A stretch of DNA of 49,822 nt from contig NZ_JAUSUD010000028.1 of assembly GCF_030813355.1 (NCBI RefSeq), forward strand, positions 1-49,822. The letters run 5' to 3'. Below the pieces are notes generated by a model. That model was given only the letters and a program-made list of their open reading frames with translations, did not search any database and had not been told where the DNA came from. This document shows positions 1 to 17,350 of the stretch, one piece after another (position 1 is the first letter of the stretch; every line of letters begins with the position of its first letter). Both the position numbers and the translations under genes were made by a program. Source of the stretch: Metabacillus malikii (GTDB taxonomy: Bacteria > Bacillota > Bacilli > Bacillales > Bacillaceae).

Positions 1-35
1 ACCGTTTCGATTTTTGGTTTTTCAATTTCTATCAT
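1..35 (-). CDS. rpoA: RNA polymerase alpha subunit, N-terminal fragment (cut by window edge)
   Basis: Only the first eleven codons and part of a twelfth are present, reading MIEIEKPKIET. This is the start I know for Bacillus RpoA, the subunit that nucleates RNA polymerase assembly and contacts UP elements. An AAGGAGGG-type ribosome binding site lies at 42-50, seven bases before the ATG. It follows rpsK by 178 bases, the position expected in the alpha cluster. The rest of the gene lies outside the window. Confidence 0.9.
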   Translation of the reverse strand, partial: MIEIEKPKIET

Positions 36-168
36 CTATAAACCCTCCTTCAAAACGTCGAAACCCCGGCTAGACAAAAACGTTTAAACCGTCTAACCGA
101 AATTCCCCATTCAAAAGTTCCCGAATGTGCACAACAACAAAGTAATTCTGATAGAACTTATATACTGT

Positions 169-197
169 ATCATAACCCATTATTGACAGGGATACAA
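169..197 (-). promoter_or_regulatory. Candidate SigA promoter for rpoA
   Basis: A TTGTAT -35 element (192-197) and a TATGAT -10 element (169-174) are separated by 17 bases on the minus strand, in the gap between rpsK and rpoA. The spacing is ideal and the -10 matches consensus at five of six positions. The gap is much larger than the usual 20-40 bases between genes of this cluster, which fits an internal promoter. Called by eye only. Confidence 0.5.
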
Positions 198-213
198 AAT
201 CTATACAGAAAAT

Positions 214-609
<396 letters not shown>

Positions 610-625
610 TTAACCTCCTTTTACT

Positions 626-1006
<381 letters not shown>

Positions 1007-1013
1007 TTAATAA

Positions 1014-1142
<129 letters not shown>

Positions 1143-1162
1143 TTAGTAGTACGGAGTGCTAA

Positions 1163-1381
1163 TTATTTAAAACGGTAAGTAATTCTTCCACGAGTTAAAT
1201 CGTATGGAGATAATTCTACCGTTACTTTGTCTCCAGGTAAAATACGAATGAAATGCATGCGAATCTTTCCAGATACATGCGCCAAAACCGTATGACCGTT
1301 CTCAAGTTCTACCTTAAACATTGCATTTGGCAATGTTTCAACGACAGTTCCTTCAACTTCAATTACATCGTCTTTCGCCAT
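1163..1381 (-). CDS. infA: Translation initiation factor IF-1
   Basis: The 72-residue product starts [20 protein letters not shown] and is a single S1-like OB fold. IF-1 binds the 30S A site and helps IF-2 and IF-3 during initiation. I chose the ATG at 1379-1381 because it follows a GAAGGGAG site at the right distance and gives the family length. The frame stays open for fifteen codons upstream, but that part is not conserved and belongs to the decayed-gene segment. rpmJ follows 35 bases downstream. Confidence 0.97.
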   Translation of the reverse strand: MAKDDVIEVEGTVVETLPNAMFKVELENGHTVLAHVSGKIRMHFIRILPGDKVTVELSPYDLTRGRITYRFK

Positions 1382-1426
1382 TGAACTGTTCTCCCTTCTC
1401 AAAATCAGTAACTTGCTCATTGACAA

Positions 1427-1623
1427 TTAAGAAATTTCATCTTGTTTTGTCACACGACCTGTTTCCATTATACTGTTCTGAACTTCCGGAGATACTTAGA
1501 TTTAGAATTCTAGATGATGAACATTTTCTTACCGGAGATTAATGAATGCCCTTCTCCATTAGTATTTAAACGAAATGTCATCCGAATTACCAATCAATAT
1601 GGAATCGAATTAGGTTCGTTCAA
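1427..1623 (-). pseudogene. Remnant of a KOW-domain protein gene (YbzG-like)
   Basis: The gap between map and infA holds conceptual protein pieces in more than one frame. A TTG (1621-1623) behind a GAAGGTGA site opens with MNEPNSIPY and meets a TGA. The same frame later reads MTFRLNTNGE from 1581. In another frame ENVHHLEF (1505-1528) is followed by two stops (1502-1504 and 1496-1498), then VSPEVQNSIMETGRVT (1448-1495) and a stop at 1427-1429. As I remember it, a small KOW-domain gene sits here in Bacillus and has a similar SPEVQNS-ETGRVT C-terminal stretch. The stops, a frameshift and the missing middle, where the KOW core should be, indicate decay. This rests on recalled family sequence, not an alignment. 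Confidence 0.6.
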
Positions 1624-1639
1624 GCAATGTCACCTTCGT

Positions 1640-4383
<2,744 letters not shown>

Positions 4384-4384
<1 letters not shown>

Positions 4385-4824
4385 TAGATCACCTCAACTG
4401 TACCGCCAGCAGATTCAATCGCTTCTTTAGCAGAAGCAGAGAATTTGTTAGCTTTAACAGTAAGTTTTTTCTCTAACTGTCCATTACCAAGTATTTTAAC
4501 ACCAGATTTCACATTGCTTACAACACCTGTTTCAAGCAATAATTCTGGAGTTACCTCAGTACCTTCTTCAAAGCGATTTAGAGTCTCAAGGTTTACAATT
4601 GCATAATCCTTACGGTTTATGTTTGTAAATCCACGTTTTGGTAAGCGTTGGAATAAAGGAGTTTGACCACCTTCAAATCCTGGACGTACTCCACCACCAG
4701 AACGAGCATTTTGTCCTTTGTGACCTTTACCAGCTGTTTTACCGTTACCAGAACCAATACCACGTCCTACACGATTACGCGTTTTACGTGAACCTGCTGC
4801 TGGTTTCAACTCATGAAGTTTCAT
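4384..4824 (-). CDS. rplO: 50S ribosomal protein L15
   Basis: The 146-residue protein starts [20 protein letters not shown] and has the long glycine- and basic-rich N-terminal extension of L15 ([15 protein letters not shown] near residues 25-39) that threads into 23S rRNA. The globular C-terminal half ends [11 protein letters not shown]15 is a late assembly protein of the 50S subunit. It lies between rpmD and secY with a GGAGG site and overlaps the secY start by one base. Confidence 0.98.
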
Positions 4825-4855
4825 TGGGACACCTCCTTATTTATTGTTGTATCTT

Positions 4856-5038
4856 TTATTGCTCTTTAACTGTAACTAAGTGAGCTACTTTATTAATCAT
4901 ACCGCGAATCGCAGGATTATCATCTTGTACTACAGTTTGATGTAACTTTTTTAGTCCAAGTGTTCTAACAGTTACACGTTGGTCTTCAGGACGACCAATT
5001 ACACTGCGAGTGAGGGTAATTTCTAACTTATTTGCCAT
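4856..5038 (-). CDS. rpmD: 50S ribosomal protein L30
   Basis: The 60-residue protein starts [20 protein letters not shown], typical for bacterial L30. The [17 protein letters not shown] segment is the conserved ferredoxin-like core. L30 binds 23S rRNA domain II. Some bacteria lack it, but Firmicutes normally keep it here between rpsE and rplO. The ATG is preceded by an AAGGAGG-type site 13 bases after the rpsE stop. Confidence 0.97.
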   Translation of the reverse strand: MANKLEITLTRSVIGRPEDQRVTVRTLGLKKLHQTVVQDDNPAIRGMINKVAHLVTVKEQ

Positions 5039-5051
5039 TTTAGTTCCCTCC

Positions 5052-5576
<525 letters not shown>

Positions 5577-5939
5577 TTAAAATTCTAGTCCAGCTTCGCG
5601 TGCTGCATCAGCTAGAGCTTTAATGCGACCATGATATAAATATCCTCCACGATCAAATACTACAGATTTTACACCTTTTTCAATAGCACGTTTTGCAACT
5701 AATTCGCCAACTTTTTGTGCAGCTTCAGTATTGCTCTTTGAGTCAAGATTGAATTCCTTATCAAGAGTAGAAGCACTTACTAAAGTTTGTGAGTTAGTAT
5801 CATCAATTACTTGTGCATAGATATGTTGATTAGAACGATATACGTTAAGACGTGGACGAGTTGCAGTACCCGTTAACTTTGCGCGTACACGAGCATGTCT
5901 TTTTTTACGTACAACATTTTTATCAGCTTTAGTAATCAT
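5577..5939 (-). CDS. rplR: 50S ribosomal protein L18
   Basis: This 120-residue protein binds 5S rRNA together with L5 and helps dock it in the central protuberance. It has the basic N-terminus ([20 protein letters not shown] near residues 12-31) and the conserved core [20 protein letters not shown]. It lies between rplF and rpsE with an AAAGGAG-type site. The length is normal for the family. Confidence 0.98.
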   Translation of the reverse strand: MITKADKNVVRKKRHARVRAKLTGTATRPRLNVYRSNQHIYAQVIDDTNSQTLVSASTLDKEFNLDSKSNTEAAQKVGELVAKRAIEKGVKSVVFDRGGYLYHGRIKALADAAREAGLEF

Positions 5940-5972
5940 TTAGGTCACTCCTTTCTTATCATCTAGGCGATA

Positions 5973-6512
5973 TTACTTCGCAGTTTTACCTTCTTTACGA
6001 CGTACATGTTCGCCTTCATAACGAATACCTTTACCTTTATAAGGCTCTGGTGGACGAACGTCACGAATATTAGCTGCTATAGCACCTACACGCTCTTTAT
6101 CAGTTCCTTTAACAAGAACTTTTGTCTGAGAAGGTACTTCGATCTCAATACCAGTCTCAGGTGTGATTTCCACAGGGTGTGAGTAACCAACGTTAAGAAC
6201 TAATTTATTCCCAGATTTAGAAGCACGGTAACCGACACCGATTAATTCTAATCCTCTTTCGAATCCTTTAGAAACACCTTCTACCATATTGCCTAGTAGA
6301 CTACGTGTTGTACCGTGAAGTGCACGGTGTTCTTTCGCATCAGAAGGACGACTTACAGTTAAGACGTTTTCTTCTACATTGATTTTTATATCAGAGTTGA
6401 ATGTACGAGTTAATTCACCTTTAGGTCCCTTAACAGTTACCGTATTATCATCAGCGATAGTTACAGTTACGCCAGCAGGGATTTCAAGTGGTTTTTTACC
6501 AATACGAGACAT
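5973..6512 (-). CDS. rplF: 50S ribosomal protein L6
   Basis: The 179-residue protein has two tandem related domains and binds 23S rRNA near the sarcin-ricin loop and the L7/L12 stalk base. It starts [15 protein letters not shown] and ends in the signature [20 protein letters not shown]-like tail (here [14 protein letters not shown]). It lies between rpsH and rplR, as in other Bacillus spc clusters. Confidence 0.98.
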   Translation of the reverse strand: MSRIGKKPLEIPAGVTVTIADDNTVTVKGPKGELTRTFNSDIKINVEENVLTVSRPSDAKEHRALHGTTRSLLGNMVEGVSKGFERGLELIGVGYRASKSGNKLVLNVGYSHPVEITPETGIEIEVPSQTKVLVKGTDKERVGAIAANIRDVRPPEPYKGKGIRYEGEHVRRKEGKTAK

Positions 6513-6541
6513 TCAATACACCTCCATTCTATTTGAACTAA

Positions 6542-6940
<399 letters not shown>

Positions 6941-6970
6941 TTAAAATAACCTCCTTCCCGTTTTACGGTT

Positions 6971-7156
6971 TTACCAGCTAGCTTTTTTCACGCCTGGAAT
7001 TTGACCTTTATAAGCAAGTTCACGGAAACAAATACGGCAAAGCTTAAATTTACGAAGTACAGAATGTGGACGTCCGCAACGCTCACAACGAGTGTACTCT
7101 TGAACTTTGAACTTCTGAGCACGTTTTTGCTTAACTACCATTGATTTTTTAGCCAC
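6971..7156 (-). CDS. rpsN: 30S ribosomal protein S14, zinc-binding short form
   Basis: At 61 residues this is the short S14 type. Cys24, Cys27, Cys40 and Cys43 form a four-cysteine zinc ribbon, so it is the zinc-dependent (C+) paralogue expected inside the spc cluster. Many Bacillus species also carry a zinc-free form elsewhere, and none is present here. S14 acts late in 30S head assembly next to S3 and S10. It lies between rplE and rpsH. Confidence 0.98.
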   Translation of the reverse strand: MAKKSMVVKQKRAQKFKVQEYTRCERCGRPHSVLRKFKLCRICFRELAYKGQIPGVKKASW

Positions 7157-7181
7157 AATTTCGCCTCCCTTTACTTAGCGA

Positions 7182-7721
7182 TTATTTTTGGAACGGCATT
7201 CCGAACTGTGTTAATAGTTCGCGTGCTTCTTCATCAGTATTCGCAGTTGTAACGATAACGATATCCATACCACGAACTTTGTTAACTTTATCATAATCAA
7301 TCTCAGGGAAAATTAATTGTTCTTTTACACCTAGAGTGTAGTTTCCACGACCGTCAAATGATTTCTTAGAAACCCCACGGAAGTCACGTACACGTGGTAA
7401 AGAAACAGAGATTAATTTATCTAAGAATTGGTACATACGCTCTCCACGTAATGTAACTTTAGCACCGATTGGCATACCTTCACGAAGACGGAAACCAGCG
7501 ATTGATTTCTTAGCTTTTGTAATAACTGGTTTTTGACCAGTAATTTGAGCTAATTCTTCAACTGCTACATCTAATGCTTTTGAATTTGATACAGCATCAC
7601 CAACACCCATGTTGATAACGATTTTTTCTAACTTTGGAGCTTGCATTACTGATTTATAAGAAAACTTATTCATTAATGCAGGTGTAATTTCTTTTTGATA
7701 CTTTTCTTTAAGGCGGTTCAT
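7182..7721 (-). CDS. rplE: 50S ribosomal protein L5
   Basis: The 179-residue protein binds 5S rRNA and contacts the P-site tRNA at the central protuberance. It starts [20 protein letters not shown] and contains the conserved [14 protein letters not shown] and [18 protein letters not shown] segments. It ends [13 protein letters not shown]. Length and position between rplX and rpsN are standard. Confidence 0.98.
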   Translation of the reverse strand: MNRLKEKYQKEITPALMNKFSYKSVMQAPKLEKIVINMGVGDAVSNSKALDVAVEELAQITGQKPVITKAKKSIAGFRLREGMPIGAKVTLRGERMYQFLDKLISVSLPRVRDFRGVSKKSFDGRGNYTLGVKEQLIFPEIDYDKVNKVRGMDIVIVTTANTDEEARELLTQFGMPFQK

Positions 7722-7746
7722 ACGATAGACCTCCCTTCCTTATTTA

Positions 7747-8058
7747 CTATTTATCTAAAGTTTCACCAGATTTTTTTGCTACACGTACCTTTTTGCCGTC
7801 TACCACTTTATAACCAACACGAGTTGGTTCACCAGATTTAGGATCAAGTGGCATAACATTTGATACATGGATAGGTGCCTCTTGGTTTAAGATTCCACCT
7901 TGTGGGTTTACTTGTGAAGGTTTAGAGTGTTTCTTAACAACATTAATACCTTCTACAAGTACGCGATCTTTCTTAGGATAAGCTGCAAGTACTACGCCTT
8001 GTTTACCTTTATCCTTACCAGAGATAACCATTACTTTGTCACCTTTTTTAACATGCAT
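7747..8058 (-). CDS. rplX: 50S ribosomal protein L24
   Basis: The 103-residue protein starts [20 protein letters not shown], whose KOW motif identifies L24. It is one of the assembly-initiating proteins of the 50S subunit and sits near the polypeptide exit tunnel. The rest, including [19 protein letters not shown], is conserved. It follows rplN by 36 bases and precedes rplE. Confidence 0.98.
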   Translation of the reverse strand: MHVKKGDKVMVISGKDKGKQGVVLAAYPKKDRVLVEGINVVKKHSKPSQVNPQGGILNQEAPIHVSNVMPLDPKSGEPTRVGYKVVDGKKVRVAKKSGETLDK

Positions 8059-8094
8059 CCTAGTTGCACCTCCTTAGTAAGGCAATCATATTTA

Positions 8095-8463
<369 letters not shown>

Positions 8464-8500
8464 TTATGTTACCTCCCTTCGGTATAACTACCCGAACAAA

Positions 8501-8782
<282 letters not shown>

Positions 8783-8785
8783 TTA

Positions 8786-10071
<1,286 letters not shown>

Positions 10072-10074
10072 AGA

Positions 10075-10419
10075 TTATCCCTCCTTCTTTTCTGTTAAGA
10101 TGATTGTGATGTGACTAGTACGTTTATTAATAGCACTTGCACGGCCTTGAGCACGTGGACGGAAACGTTTTAGAGTTGGTCCTTCATTAGCGTATGCTTC
10201 TGATACAACTAGATTGTTAATGTCCATTTCGTAGTTATGCTCAGCATTAGCAACTGCTGATTTTAATACTTTTTCAATGATTGGAGAAGCAGCTTTTGGT
10301 GTGTGTGTTAGAATTGCTACTGCTTCGCCTACTTGCTTACCTCGAATAAGATCTAGAACTAAACGAGCTTTACGAGGAGCAATGCGAACTGTTTTTGCGA
10401 CAGCTTTAGATTGTTGCAT
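10075..10419 (-). CDS. rplV: 50S ribosomal protein L22
   Basis: The 114-residue product starts [21 protein letters not shown]22 has a long beta hairpin that lines the exit tunnel, here including [19 protein letters not shown], the site where macrolide-resistance insertions occur in other bacteria. The hairpin looks unaltered. The ATG at 10417-10419 follows GAGAGGAGG and gives the family length, so I rejected an in-frame upstream start. Confidence 0.97.
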   Translation of the reverse strand: MQQSKAVAKTVRIAPRKARLVLDLIRGKQVGEAVAILTHTPKAASPIIEKVLKSAVANAEHNYEMDINNLVVSEAYANEGPTLKRFRPRAQGRASAINKRTSHITIILTEKKEG

Positions 10420-10436
10420 GTAAATGCCTCCTCTCA

Positions 10437-10762
<326 letters not shown>

Positions 10763-10772
10763 TTCAACCACG

Positions 10773-11621
<849 letters not shown>

Positions 11622-11630
11622 CTATTAAAA

Positions 11631-11918
11631 TTATACTTCAAATAATTCGATTTCTTTGCTATCAGCAGCTAGTTTAATAATAGCCTTGCGACGACGATTA
11701 GTTAAGCCAGTATAGCGACCTACGCGTTTTAATTTCCCTTTGTAGTTCATGATGTTTACTTTCTCAACTTTAACATCAAAGATAGACTCAATAGCATCTT
11801 TAACTTCAGTTTTGTTAGCTCTAACATCAACTTCAAAAGTGTATTTTTTCTCGGTCATTAAATCAGTTGAACGTTCAGTGATTACGGGGCGCTTAATAAT
11901 ATCACGAGGATCTTTCAT
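11631..11918 (-). CDS. rplW: 50S ribosomal protein L23
   Basis: The 95-residue protein starts [20 protein letters not shown], typical of bacterial L23. It is the main tunnel-exit docking site for trigger factor and SRP. Its ATG overlaps the rplD stop by one base, implying translational coupling. rplB follows 27 bases downstream. Confidence 0.98.
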   Translation of the reverse strand: MKDPRDIIKRPVITERSTDLMTEKKYTFEVDVRANKTEVKDAIESIFDVKVEKVNIMNYKGKLKRVGRYTGLTNRRRKAIIKLAADSKEIELFEV

Positions 11919-12541
11919 TATGCAAGCACCTCCTCTACTTTTTGCACCGCAGCTTTCGTTATAATAAGCTTATCATGATTAAGTACATCTAGTACGTTTA
12001 CTCCATTAGCAGTAACTACTGTTACTCCTGGAATATTACGTGCAGATAACGCAACATTTTCATTGATGTCAGCAGTAACGATTAACGCTTTTCTATCGAC
12101 TGAAAGACCTTTTAATACAGAAGTCATTTCTTTCGTTTTTGGTGCGTTAAATGTTAAATCTTCTAACACTACAATGCTGTTGTCAATTACTTTTGATGAT
12201 AAAGCTGATTTGATAGCTAAACGGCGAACTTTTTTAGGTAATTTATAAGAATATGAACGTGGAGTTGGACCAAATACAGTACCACCACCGCGCCATTGTG
12301 GCGAGCGAATAGATCCTTGACGAGCACGTCCAGTACCCTTTTGACGCCATGGTTTACGTCCTCCGCCTGCAACTTCAGAACGGTTTTTTACTTTGTGAGT
12401 TCCTTGACGTTGGGAAGCTCTTTGCATAATTACCGCTTCAAATAATACGTGTTGATTAGGTTCGATACCAAATACTGAATCATTTAACTCGATTTCACCA
12501 ACGTTTGATCCAGATTGGTTTAATAATGCTACTTTAGGCAT
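11918..12541 (-). CDS. rplD: 50S ribosomal protein L4
   Basis: The 207-residue protein starts [20 protein letters not shown]. Its extended loop ([20 protein letters not shown] near residues 62-81) reaches into the exit tunnel. In enterobacteria L4 binds the S10 leader and represses the operon. The S10 leader here is structured, but that activity cannot be inferred for this organism from sequence alone. It lies between rplC and rplW. Confidence 0.98.
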   Translation of the reverse strand: MPKVALLNQSGSNVGEIELNDSVFGIEPNQHVLFEAVIMQRASQRQGTHKVKNRSEVAGGGRKPWRQKGTGRARQGSIRSPQWRGGGTVFGPTPRSYSYKLPKKVRRLAIKSALSSKVIDNSIVVLEDLTFNAPKTKEMTSVLKGLSVDRKALIVTADINENVALSARNIPGVTVVTANGVNVLDVLNHDKLIITKAAVQKVEEVLA

Positions 12542-12568
12542 TATCCAATTCCTCCTTTCTTAATTTGA

Positions 12569-13198
12569 TTATTTTGATTTAACTGCGCTTTTCACAGTGA
12601 TTAATGCTTTTTTAGGACCAGGAACATTACCTTTGATTAATAGTAGGTTGCGTTCTGCATCTACTTTAACAATTTCTAAGTTTTGAACAGTTATACGTTC
12701 GCCACCCATACGTCCAGGTAATAATTTGTTCTTGAATACACGGTTAGGAGCAACAGGTCCCATTGAACCAGGGCGACGGTGATAACGAGAACCGTGAGAC
12801 ATTGGCCCACGAGATTGGTTGTGGCGTTTAATAGCACCTTGGAAACCTTTACCCTTTGAAATTCCTGTTACATCTACAGTTTCACCTGCAGCAAATATAT
12901 CTACTTTGACTTCTTGACCAACCTCGTACTCATCTAAGCTAGCTTCACGAAGTTCTTTAACGAAGCGCTTAGGTGCAGTATTTGCTTTAGCAACGTGTCC
13001 TTTTTCAGGTTTATTAGACAATTTTTCACGTTTGTCTTCAAATCCTAATTGTACAGCTGTATATCCATCAGTATCTGCTGATTTCTTTTGAAGTACGATG
13101 TTCGGTGTAGCTTCAATTACAGTTACAGGGATTAAATCACCATTTTCAGCGAATACTTGCGTCATACCAATTTTTCTACCTAAGATTCCTTTGGTCAT
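12569..13198 (-). CDS. rplC: 50S ribosomal protein L3
   Basis: The 209-residue protein starts [20 protein letters not shown] and has the conserved tip loop [20 protein letters not shown] that approaches the peptidyl-transferase centre. Changes in that loop give pleuromutilin or linezolid tolerance elsewhere, and it appears wild type here. L3 initiates 50S assembly. It lies between rpsJ and rplD with a GGAGGTG site. Confidence 0.98.
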   Translation of the reverse strand: MTKGILGRKIGMTQVFAENGDLIPVTVIEATPNIVLQKKSADTDGYTAVQLGFEDKREKLSNKPEKGHVAKANTAPKRFVKELREASLDEYEVGQEVKVDIFAAGETVDVTGISKGKGFQGAIKRHNQSRGPMSHGSRYHRRPGSMGPVAPNRVFKNKLLPGRMGGERITVQNLEIVKVDAERNLLLIKGNVPGPKKALITVKSAVKSK

Positions 13199-13241
13199 GA
13201 GTCACACCTCCTATTATTTTAACAGTTTATATTTTAGTGTT

Positions 13242-13677
<436 letters not shown>

Positions 13678-13683
13678 TTCTCT

Positions 13684-13712
13684 ATTATACAGAAAAAATA
13701 TCTTACATGCAA
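13684..13712 (-). promoter_or_regulatory. SigA promoter, proximal, for the S10 operon
   Basis: TTGCAT (13707-13712) and a perfect TATAAT (13684-13689) are separated by exactly 17 bases on the minus strand. Transcription would start near 13677, giving a leader of about 125 bases before the rpsJ ATG. It sits downstream of the tuf terminator, as expected for the main S10 promoter. Confidence 0.8.
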
Positions 13713-13754
13713 GAATATTTTAATAAAAACATTGTATCCTTGGGCACTTTTCAT

Positions 13755-13783
13755 ATTATACATAGATATACATATAATATCAA
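13755..13783 (-). promoter_or_regulatory. SigA promoter, distal, for the S10 operon
   Basis: TTGATA (13778-13783) and a perfect TATAAT (13755-13760) are spaced by 17 bases on the minus strand, 71 bases upstream of the proximal promoter. Both elements are close to consensus, so tandem promoters are likely to drive this cluster of more than 25 genes. Called by eye. Confidence 0.65.
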
Positions 13784-13868
13784 GTTCTACAAGTTTGGTT
13801 TAATTTGTTAATACCCTTAATAGTTGTTAGAAAAAATGTGTTTCATTTATGTAAGCCTAAAATATGAT

Positions 13869-13902
13869 AAAAAAAAGAATGAGTATATAAATACTCATTC
13901 TT
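13869..13902 (-). terminator. Intrinsic terminator after tuf
   Basis: AAGAATGAGTAT (13875-13886) and ATACTCATTCTT (13891-13902) form a 12-bp stem with a four-base loop. On the minus strand the stem is followed by eight or more uridines (13869-13876). It begins 11 bases after the tuf stop codon and ends the str operon. The A-rich other side means it could also work in the opposite direction. Confidence 0.85.
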
Positions 13903-13913
13903 TTTTGAAAATA

Positions 13914-15101
13914 TTATTCTTGGATAGATGCTACAACGCCAGCGCCTACTGTACGTCCACCTTCACGGATTGAGAATTTAGTACCTTCTTCAATCGCGAT
14001 AGGAGCGATTAGTTCAACAGCCATTTCAACGTTATCGCCAGGCATTACCATTTCTACACCTTCAGGTAATTGGCAGATACCAGTTACGTCAGTTGTACGG
14101 AAGTAGAACTGTGGGCGGTAGTTTGAGAAGAATGGAGTGTGACGTCCACCTTCTTCTTTAGATAATACATAAACTTCCGCTTTAAATTTTGTATGTGGAG
14201 TGATTGAACCTGGTTTAGCAAGTACTTGTCCACGTTGGATTTCTTCACGAGCAACCCCACGAAGAAGAGCTCCAATGTTATCTCCAGCTTCAGCATAATC
14301 AAGAAGTTTACGGAACATTTCAACACCAGTAACAGTAGTTGATTTTGGCTCTTCAGTTAAACCAATGATGTCGATTACGTCACCAACTTTAACTTGTCCA
14401 CGCTCAACACGTCCTGTTGCAACTGTTCCACGACCAGTGATTGAGAATACATCCTCAACTGGCATCATGAATGGTTTGTCAGTATCACGTTCTGGAGTTG
14501 GAATATACTCATCAACAGCGTTCATTAGTTCGATGATTTTTTCTTCCCACTCAGCTTCACCCTCAAGTGCTTTAAGAGCTGAACCTTTGATTACAGGTAC
14601 ATCGTCACCAGGGAATTCATATTCAGAAAGAAGGTCACGAACTTCCATTTCAACAAGTTCTAATAACTCTTCATCATCAACCATATCACATTTGTTTAAG
14701 AATACTACTAGGTAAGGAACACCAACTTGACGTGATAATAAGATATGCTCACGTGTTTGTGGCATTGGGCCATCTGCAGCAGAAACAACTAGGATACCGC
14801 CGTCCATTTGTGCAGCACCAGTGATCATGTTTTTAACATAGTCAGCATGTCCTGGGCAGTCTACGTGCGCATAGTGACGAGTAGCTGTTTCATATTCAAC
14901 GTGTGATGTATTGATTGTAATTCCACGCTCACGCTCTTCTGGAGCTGCGTCGATTTGATCATATCCTCTTGCTTCACCGCCGCCTGCTTTCGCAAGAACA
15001 GTTGTAATAGCAGCAGTTAATGTAGTTTTACCATGGTCAACGTGACCAATTGTACCGATATTAGCATGCGTTTTGGAACGGTCGAATTTTTCTTTAGCCA
15101 T
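13914..15101 (-). CDS. tuf: Elongation factor Tu
   Basis: The 395-residue GTPase delivers aminoacyl-tRNA to the ribosome. G motifs are clear: GHVDHGKT at residues 19-26, DCPGHADYV near 81 and NKCD near 136. The switch I segment ERERGITIN and domains 2 and 3 are intact. It lies downstream of fusA across a 116-base gap with its own candidate promoter and a strong hairpin, and is followed by a terminator. Only this copy is seen in the window. Confidence 0.98.
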   Translation of the reverse strand: MAKEKFDRSKTHANIGTIGHVDHGKTTLTAAITTVLAKAGGGEARGYDQIDAAPEERERGITINTSHVEYETATRHYAHVDCPGHADYVKNMITGAAQMDGGILVVSAADGPMPQTREHILLSRQVGVPYLVVFLNKCDMVDDEELLELVEMEVRDLLSEYEFPGDDVPVIKGSALKALEGEAEWEEKIIELMNAVDEYIPTPERDTDKPFMMPVEDVFSITGRGTVATGRVERGQVKVGDVIDIIGLTEEPKSTTVTGVEMFRKLLDYAEAGDNIGALLRGVAREEIQRGQVLAKPGSITPHTKFKAEVYVLSKEEGGRHTPFFSNYRPQFYFRTTDVTGICQLPEGVEMVMPGDNVEMAVELIAPIAIEEGTKFSIREGGRTVGAGVVASIQE

Positions 15102-15147
15102 TCTAAAAATCCTCCTTAGAGTTTATAATTTTTTTAAGATTTTATGT

Positions 15148-15176
15148 AACAGAAAGTGATGTAAACACTTTCTGTT
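15148..15176 (-). other. Perfect 11-bp hairpin in the fusA-tuf gap
   Basis: AACAGAAAGTG and CACTTTCTGTT are exactly complementary around a seven-base loop. On the minus strand it lies in the tuf leader, downstream of the candidate tuf promoter and about 45 bases before the ATG. An A-rich stretch follows, not uridines, so termination is unlikely. An mRNA-stabilising 5' hairpin or a processing site is plausible but inferred. Confidence 0.6.
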
Positions 15177-15188
15177 CTCACATAAGTA

Positions 15189-15217
15189 GTTATATCTCAA
15201 CAAAGGTATAAAATCAA
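15189..15217 (-). promoter_or_regulatory. Candidate SigA promoter for tuf
   Basis: TTGATT (15212-15217) and TATAAC (15189-15194) are separated by 17 bases on the minus strand. The -35 starts immediately after the fusA stop codon. A separate promoter would allow EF-Tu to be made in excess over EF-G. Called by eye. Confidence 0.55.
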
Positions 15218-17296
15218 TTATTCACCTTTATTTTTTTTAATAATTTCTTCAGATACTGATTTAGGAACTTCTTCGTAGTGGTCAAAGTGCATTGTAAATA
15301 CTCCGCGACCTTGAGTACTAGAACGTAATGCTGTTGCATAACCAAACATTTCAGAAAGTGGGATCATCGCACGAACAACTTGAGCGTTACCGCGTGCTTC
15401 CATACCTTCTACACGTCCACGACGAGCAGTTACTTGACCCATGATATCTCCCATGTATTCCTCAGGTACTACGACCTCAACCTTCATAACAGGTTCAAGA
15501 ATTACAGGAGCACATTTAGAGATTGCATTTTTAAGAGCTAAAGAAGCAGCTACTTTAAATGCCATTTCACTTGAGTCAACATCATGATATGAACCATCTA
15601 CTAATGCTGCTTTAACGTCTACTAGTGGATAACCCGCTAATACACCGTTTTGCATTGCATCTTCAAGTCCTGCTTGAACAGCTGGAACATATTCACGTGG
15701 AACTACCCCACCGACAATTTTGTTTTCAAATTCAAAGCCTTTACCTTCTTCGTTAGGTTCGAATTCAATCCAAACATGTCCGAATTGTCCACGACCACCA
15801 GATTGACGAGCGAATTTACCTTCTACTCGAGCACCTTGACGGAACGTTTCACGATAAGCTACTTGAGGTGCACCTACGTTAGCTTCTACCTTGAATTCAC
15901 GTTTCATACGGTCAACAAGAATATCTAAGTGAAGCTCACCCATACCAGCAATGATTGTTTGACCAGTTTCTTGGTCAGTATGAGCTCTGAACGTTGGATC
16001 TTCTTCTTGTAGTTTTTGTAAAGCAGTTGTCATTTTATCTTGATCTGCTTTTGATTTTGGTTCTACAGATAATTCAATAACCGGTTCTGGGAACACCATT
16101 GACTCTAGGATAACAAGGTTTTTATCATCGCATAGAGTATCTCCAGTAGTTGTATCTTTCAAACCAACAGCTGCTGCGATATCACCAGCATGTACTTCTG
16201 TGATTTCTTCACGGCTGTTTGCGTGCATTTGTAGAATACGTCCTACACGTTCACGTTTACCTTTTGTTGAGTTTTGGACATAAGACCCAGAACTTAACTT
16301 ACCAGAATAAACACGGAAGAATGTAAGTTTACCTACATATGGGTCTGTCATAACTTTAAATGCCAATGCAGAGAATGGAGCATCATCGCTAGATTCACGA
16401 CTTACTTCTTCATCAGTATCAGGTACTGTACCTTTAATTGCAGGTACATCTAATGGTGATGGTAAATAGTCGATTACTGCATCTAACATTTTTTGAACAC
16501 CTTTGTTTTTGAAAGCTGATCCACAGATTACAGGGTAGAATTCAACATTAACAGTACCTTTACGAATTGCTGCTTTTAGCTCTTCGTTAGTGATTTCTTC
16601 ACCACCAAGATATTTTTCCATTAATTCTTCATCTAATTCTGCTACTGCTTCAACAAGCTTTTCGCGGTATTCATTTGCTTGGTCTTGGTATTCTTCAGGA
16701 ATTTCTCTATCTTCGATATCAGTTCCTAAATCATTACCATAGAATGTAGCTTTCATTTCAACTAAATCAATGATGCCTTCGAATTGGTCTTCAGCACCAA
16801 TTGGTAATTGAATTGGATGTGCATTTGCTTGTAAGCGATCATGCAGTGTGCCTACTGAATATAAGAAGTCAGCACCGATTTTATCCATTTTATTTACGAA
16901 TACAACACGTGGTACTCCATATGTTGTCGCTTGACGCCATACTGTTTCAGTTTGTGGTTCAACACCTGATTGTGCATCAAGTACTGCTACCGCACCATCT
17001 AATACACGTAAAGAACGTTCAACTTCAACTGTGAAGTCTACGTGTCCTGGAGTATCAATGATATTAACGCGGTGTCCTTTCCACTGTGCAGTTGTCGCAG
17101 CAGATGTGATCGTAATTCCACGTTCTTGTTCTTGCTCCATCCAGTCCATTTGTGATGCACCTTCGTGAGTTTCACCAATCTTATGAATACGACCAGTGTA
17201 ATAAAGTACACGCTCTGTTGTTGTTGTTTTACCAGCATCAATGTGAGCCATGATACCAATATTACGAGTATTTTCTAAGGAGAACTCTCTTGCCAT
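15218..17296 (-). CDS. fusA: Elongation factor G
   Basis: The 692-residue GTPase drives translocation. The P-loop AHIDAGKTT is at residues 17-25, followed by [19 protein letters not shown] and NKMD. The five domains are complete, including [18 protein letters not shown] in domain IV and the C-terminal domain with [13 protein letters not shown]. Length is normal for the translocation-type FusA. It lies between rpsG and tuf with a GGAAGGAG site that sits in a possible small hairpin (17302-17329). Confidence 0.98.
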   Translation of the reverse strand: MAREFSLENTRNIGIMAHIDAGKTTTTERVLYYTGRIHKIGETHEGASQMDWMEQEQERGITITSAATTAQWKGHRVNIIDTPGHVDFTVEVERSLRVLDGAVAVLDAQSGVEPQTETVWRQATTYGVPRVVFVNKMDKIGADFLYSVGTLHDRLQANAHPIQLPIGAEDQFEGIIDLVEMKATFYGNDLGTDIEDREIPEEYQDQANEYREKLVEAVAELDEELMEKYLGGEEITNEELKAAIRKGTVNVEFYPVICGSAFKNKGVQKMLDAVIDYLPSPLDVPAIKGTVPDTDEEVSRESSDDAPFSALAFKVMTDPYVGKLTFFRVYSGKLSSGSYVQNSTKGKRERVGRILQMHANSREEITEVHAGDIAAAVGLKDTTTGDTLCDDKNLVILESMVFPEPVIELSVEPKSKADQDKMTTALQKLQEEDPTFRAHTDQETGQTIIAGMGELHLDILVDRMKREFKVEANVGAPQVAYRETFRQGARVEGKFARQSGGRGQFGHVWIEFEPNEEGKGFEFENKIVGGVVPREYVPAVQAGLEDAMQNGVLAGYPLVDVKAALVDGSYHDVDSSEMAFKVAASLALKNAISKCAPVILEPVMKVEVVVPEEYMGDIMGQVTARRGRVEGMEARGNAQVVRAMIPLSEMFGYATALRSSTQGRGVFTMHFDHYEEVPKSVSEEIIKKNKGE

Positions 17297-17350
17297 TGGG
17301 TAAATTTCTCCTTCCTATTTAGGAAATTTAGTTTTATTAAAGTATATAAA

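Noticed and set aside
1469-1474. Perfect TATAAT on the minus strand upstream of infA
   Set aside because: No acceptable -35 lies 16-18 bases upstream, and the bases fall inside the decayed KOW-gene coding remnant (ends of codons for NSIM).
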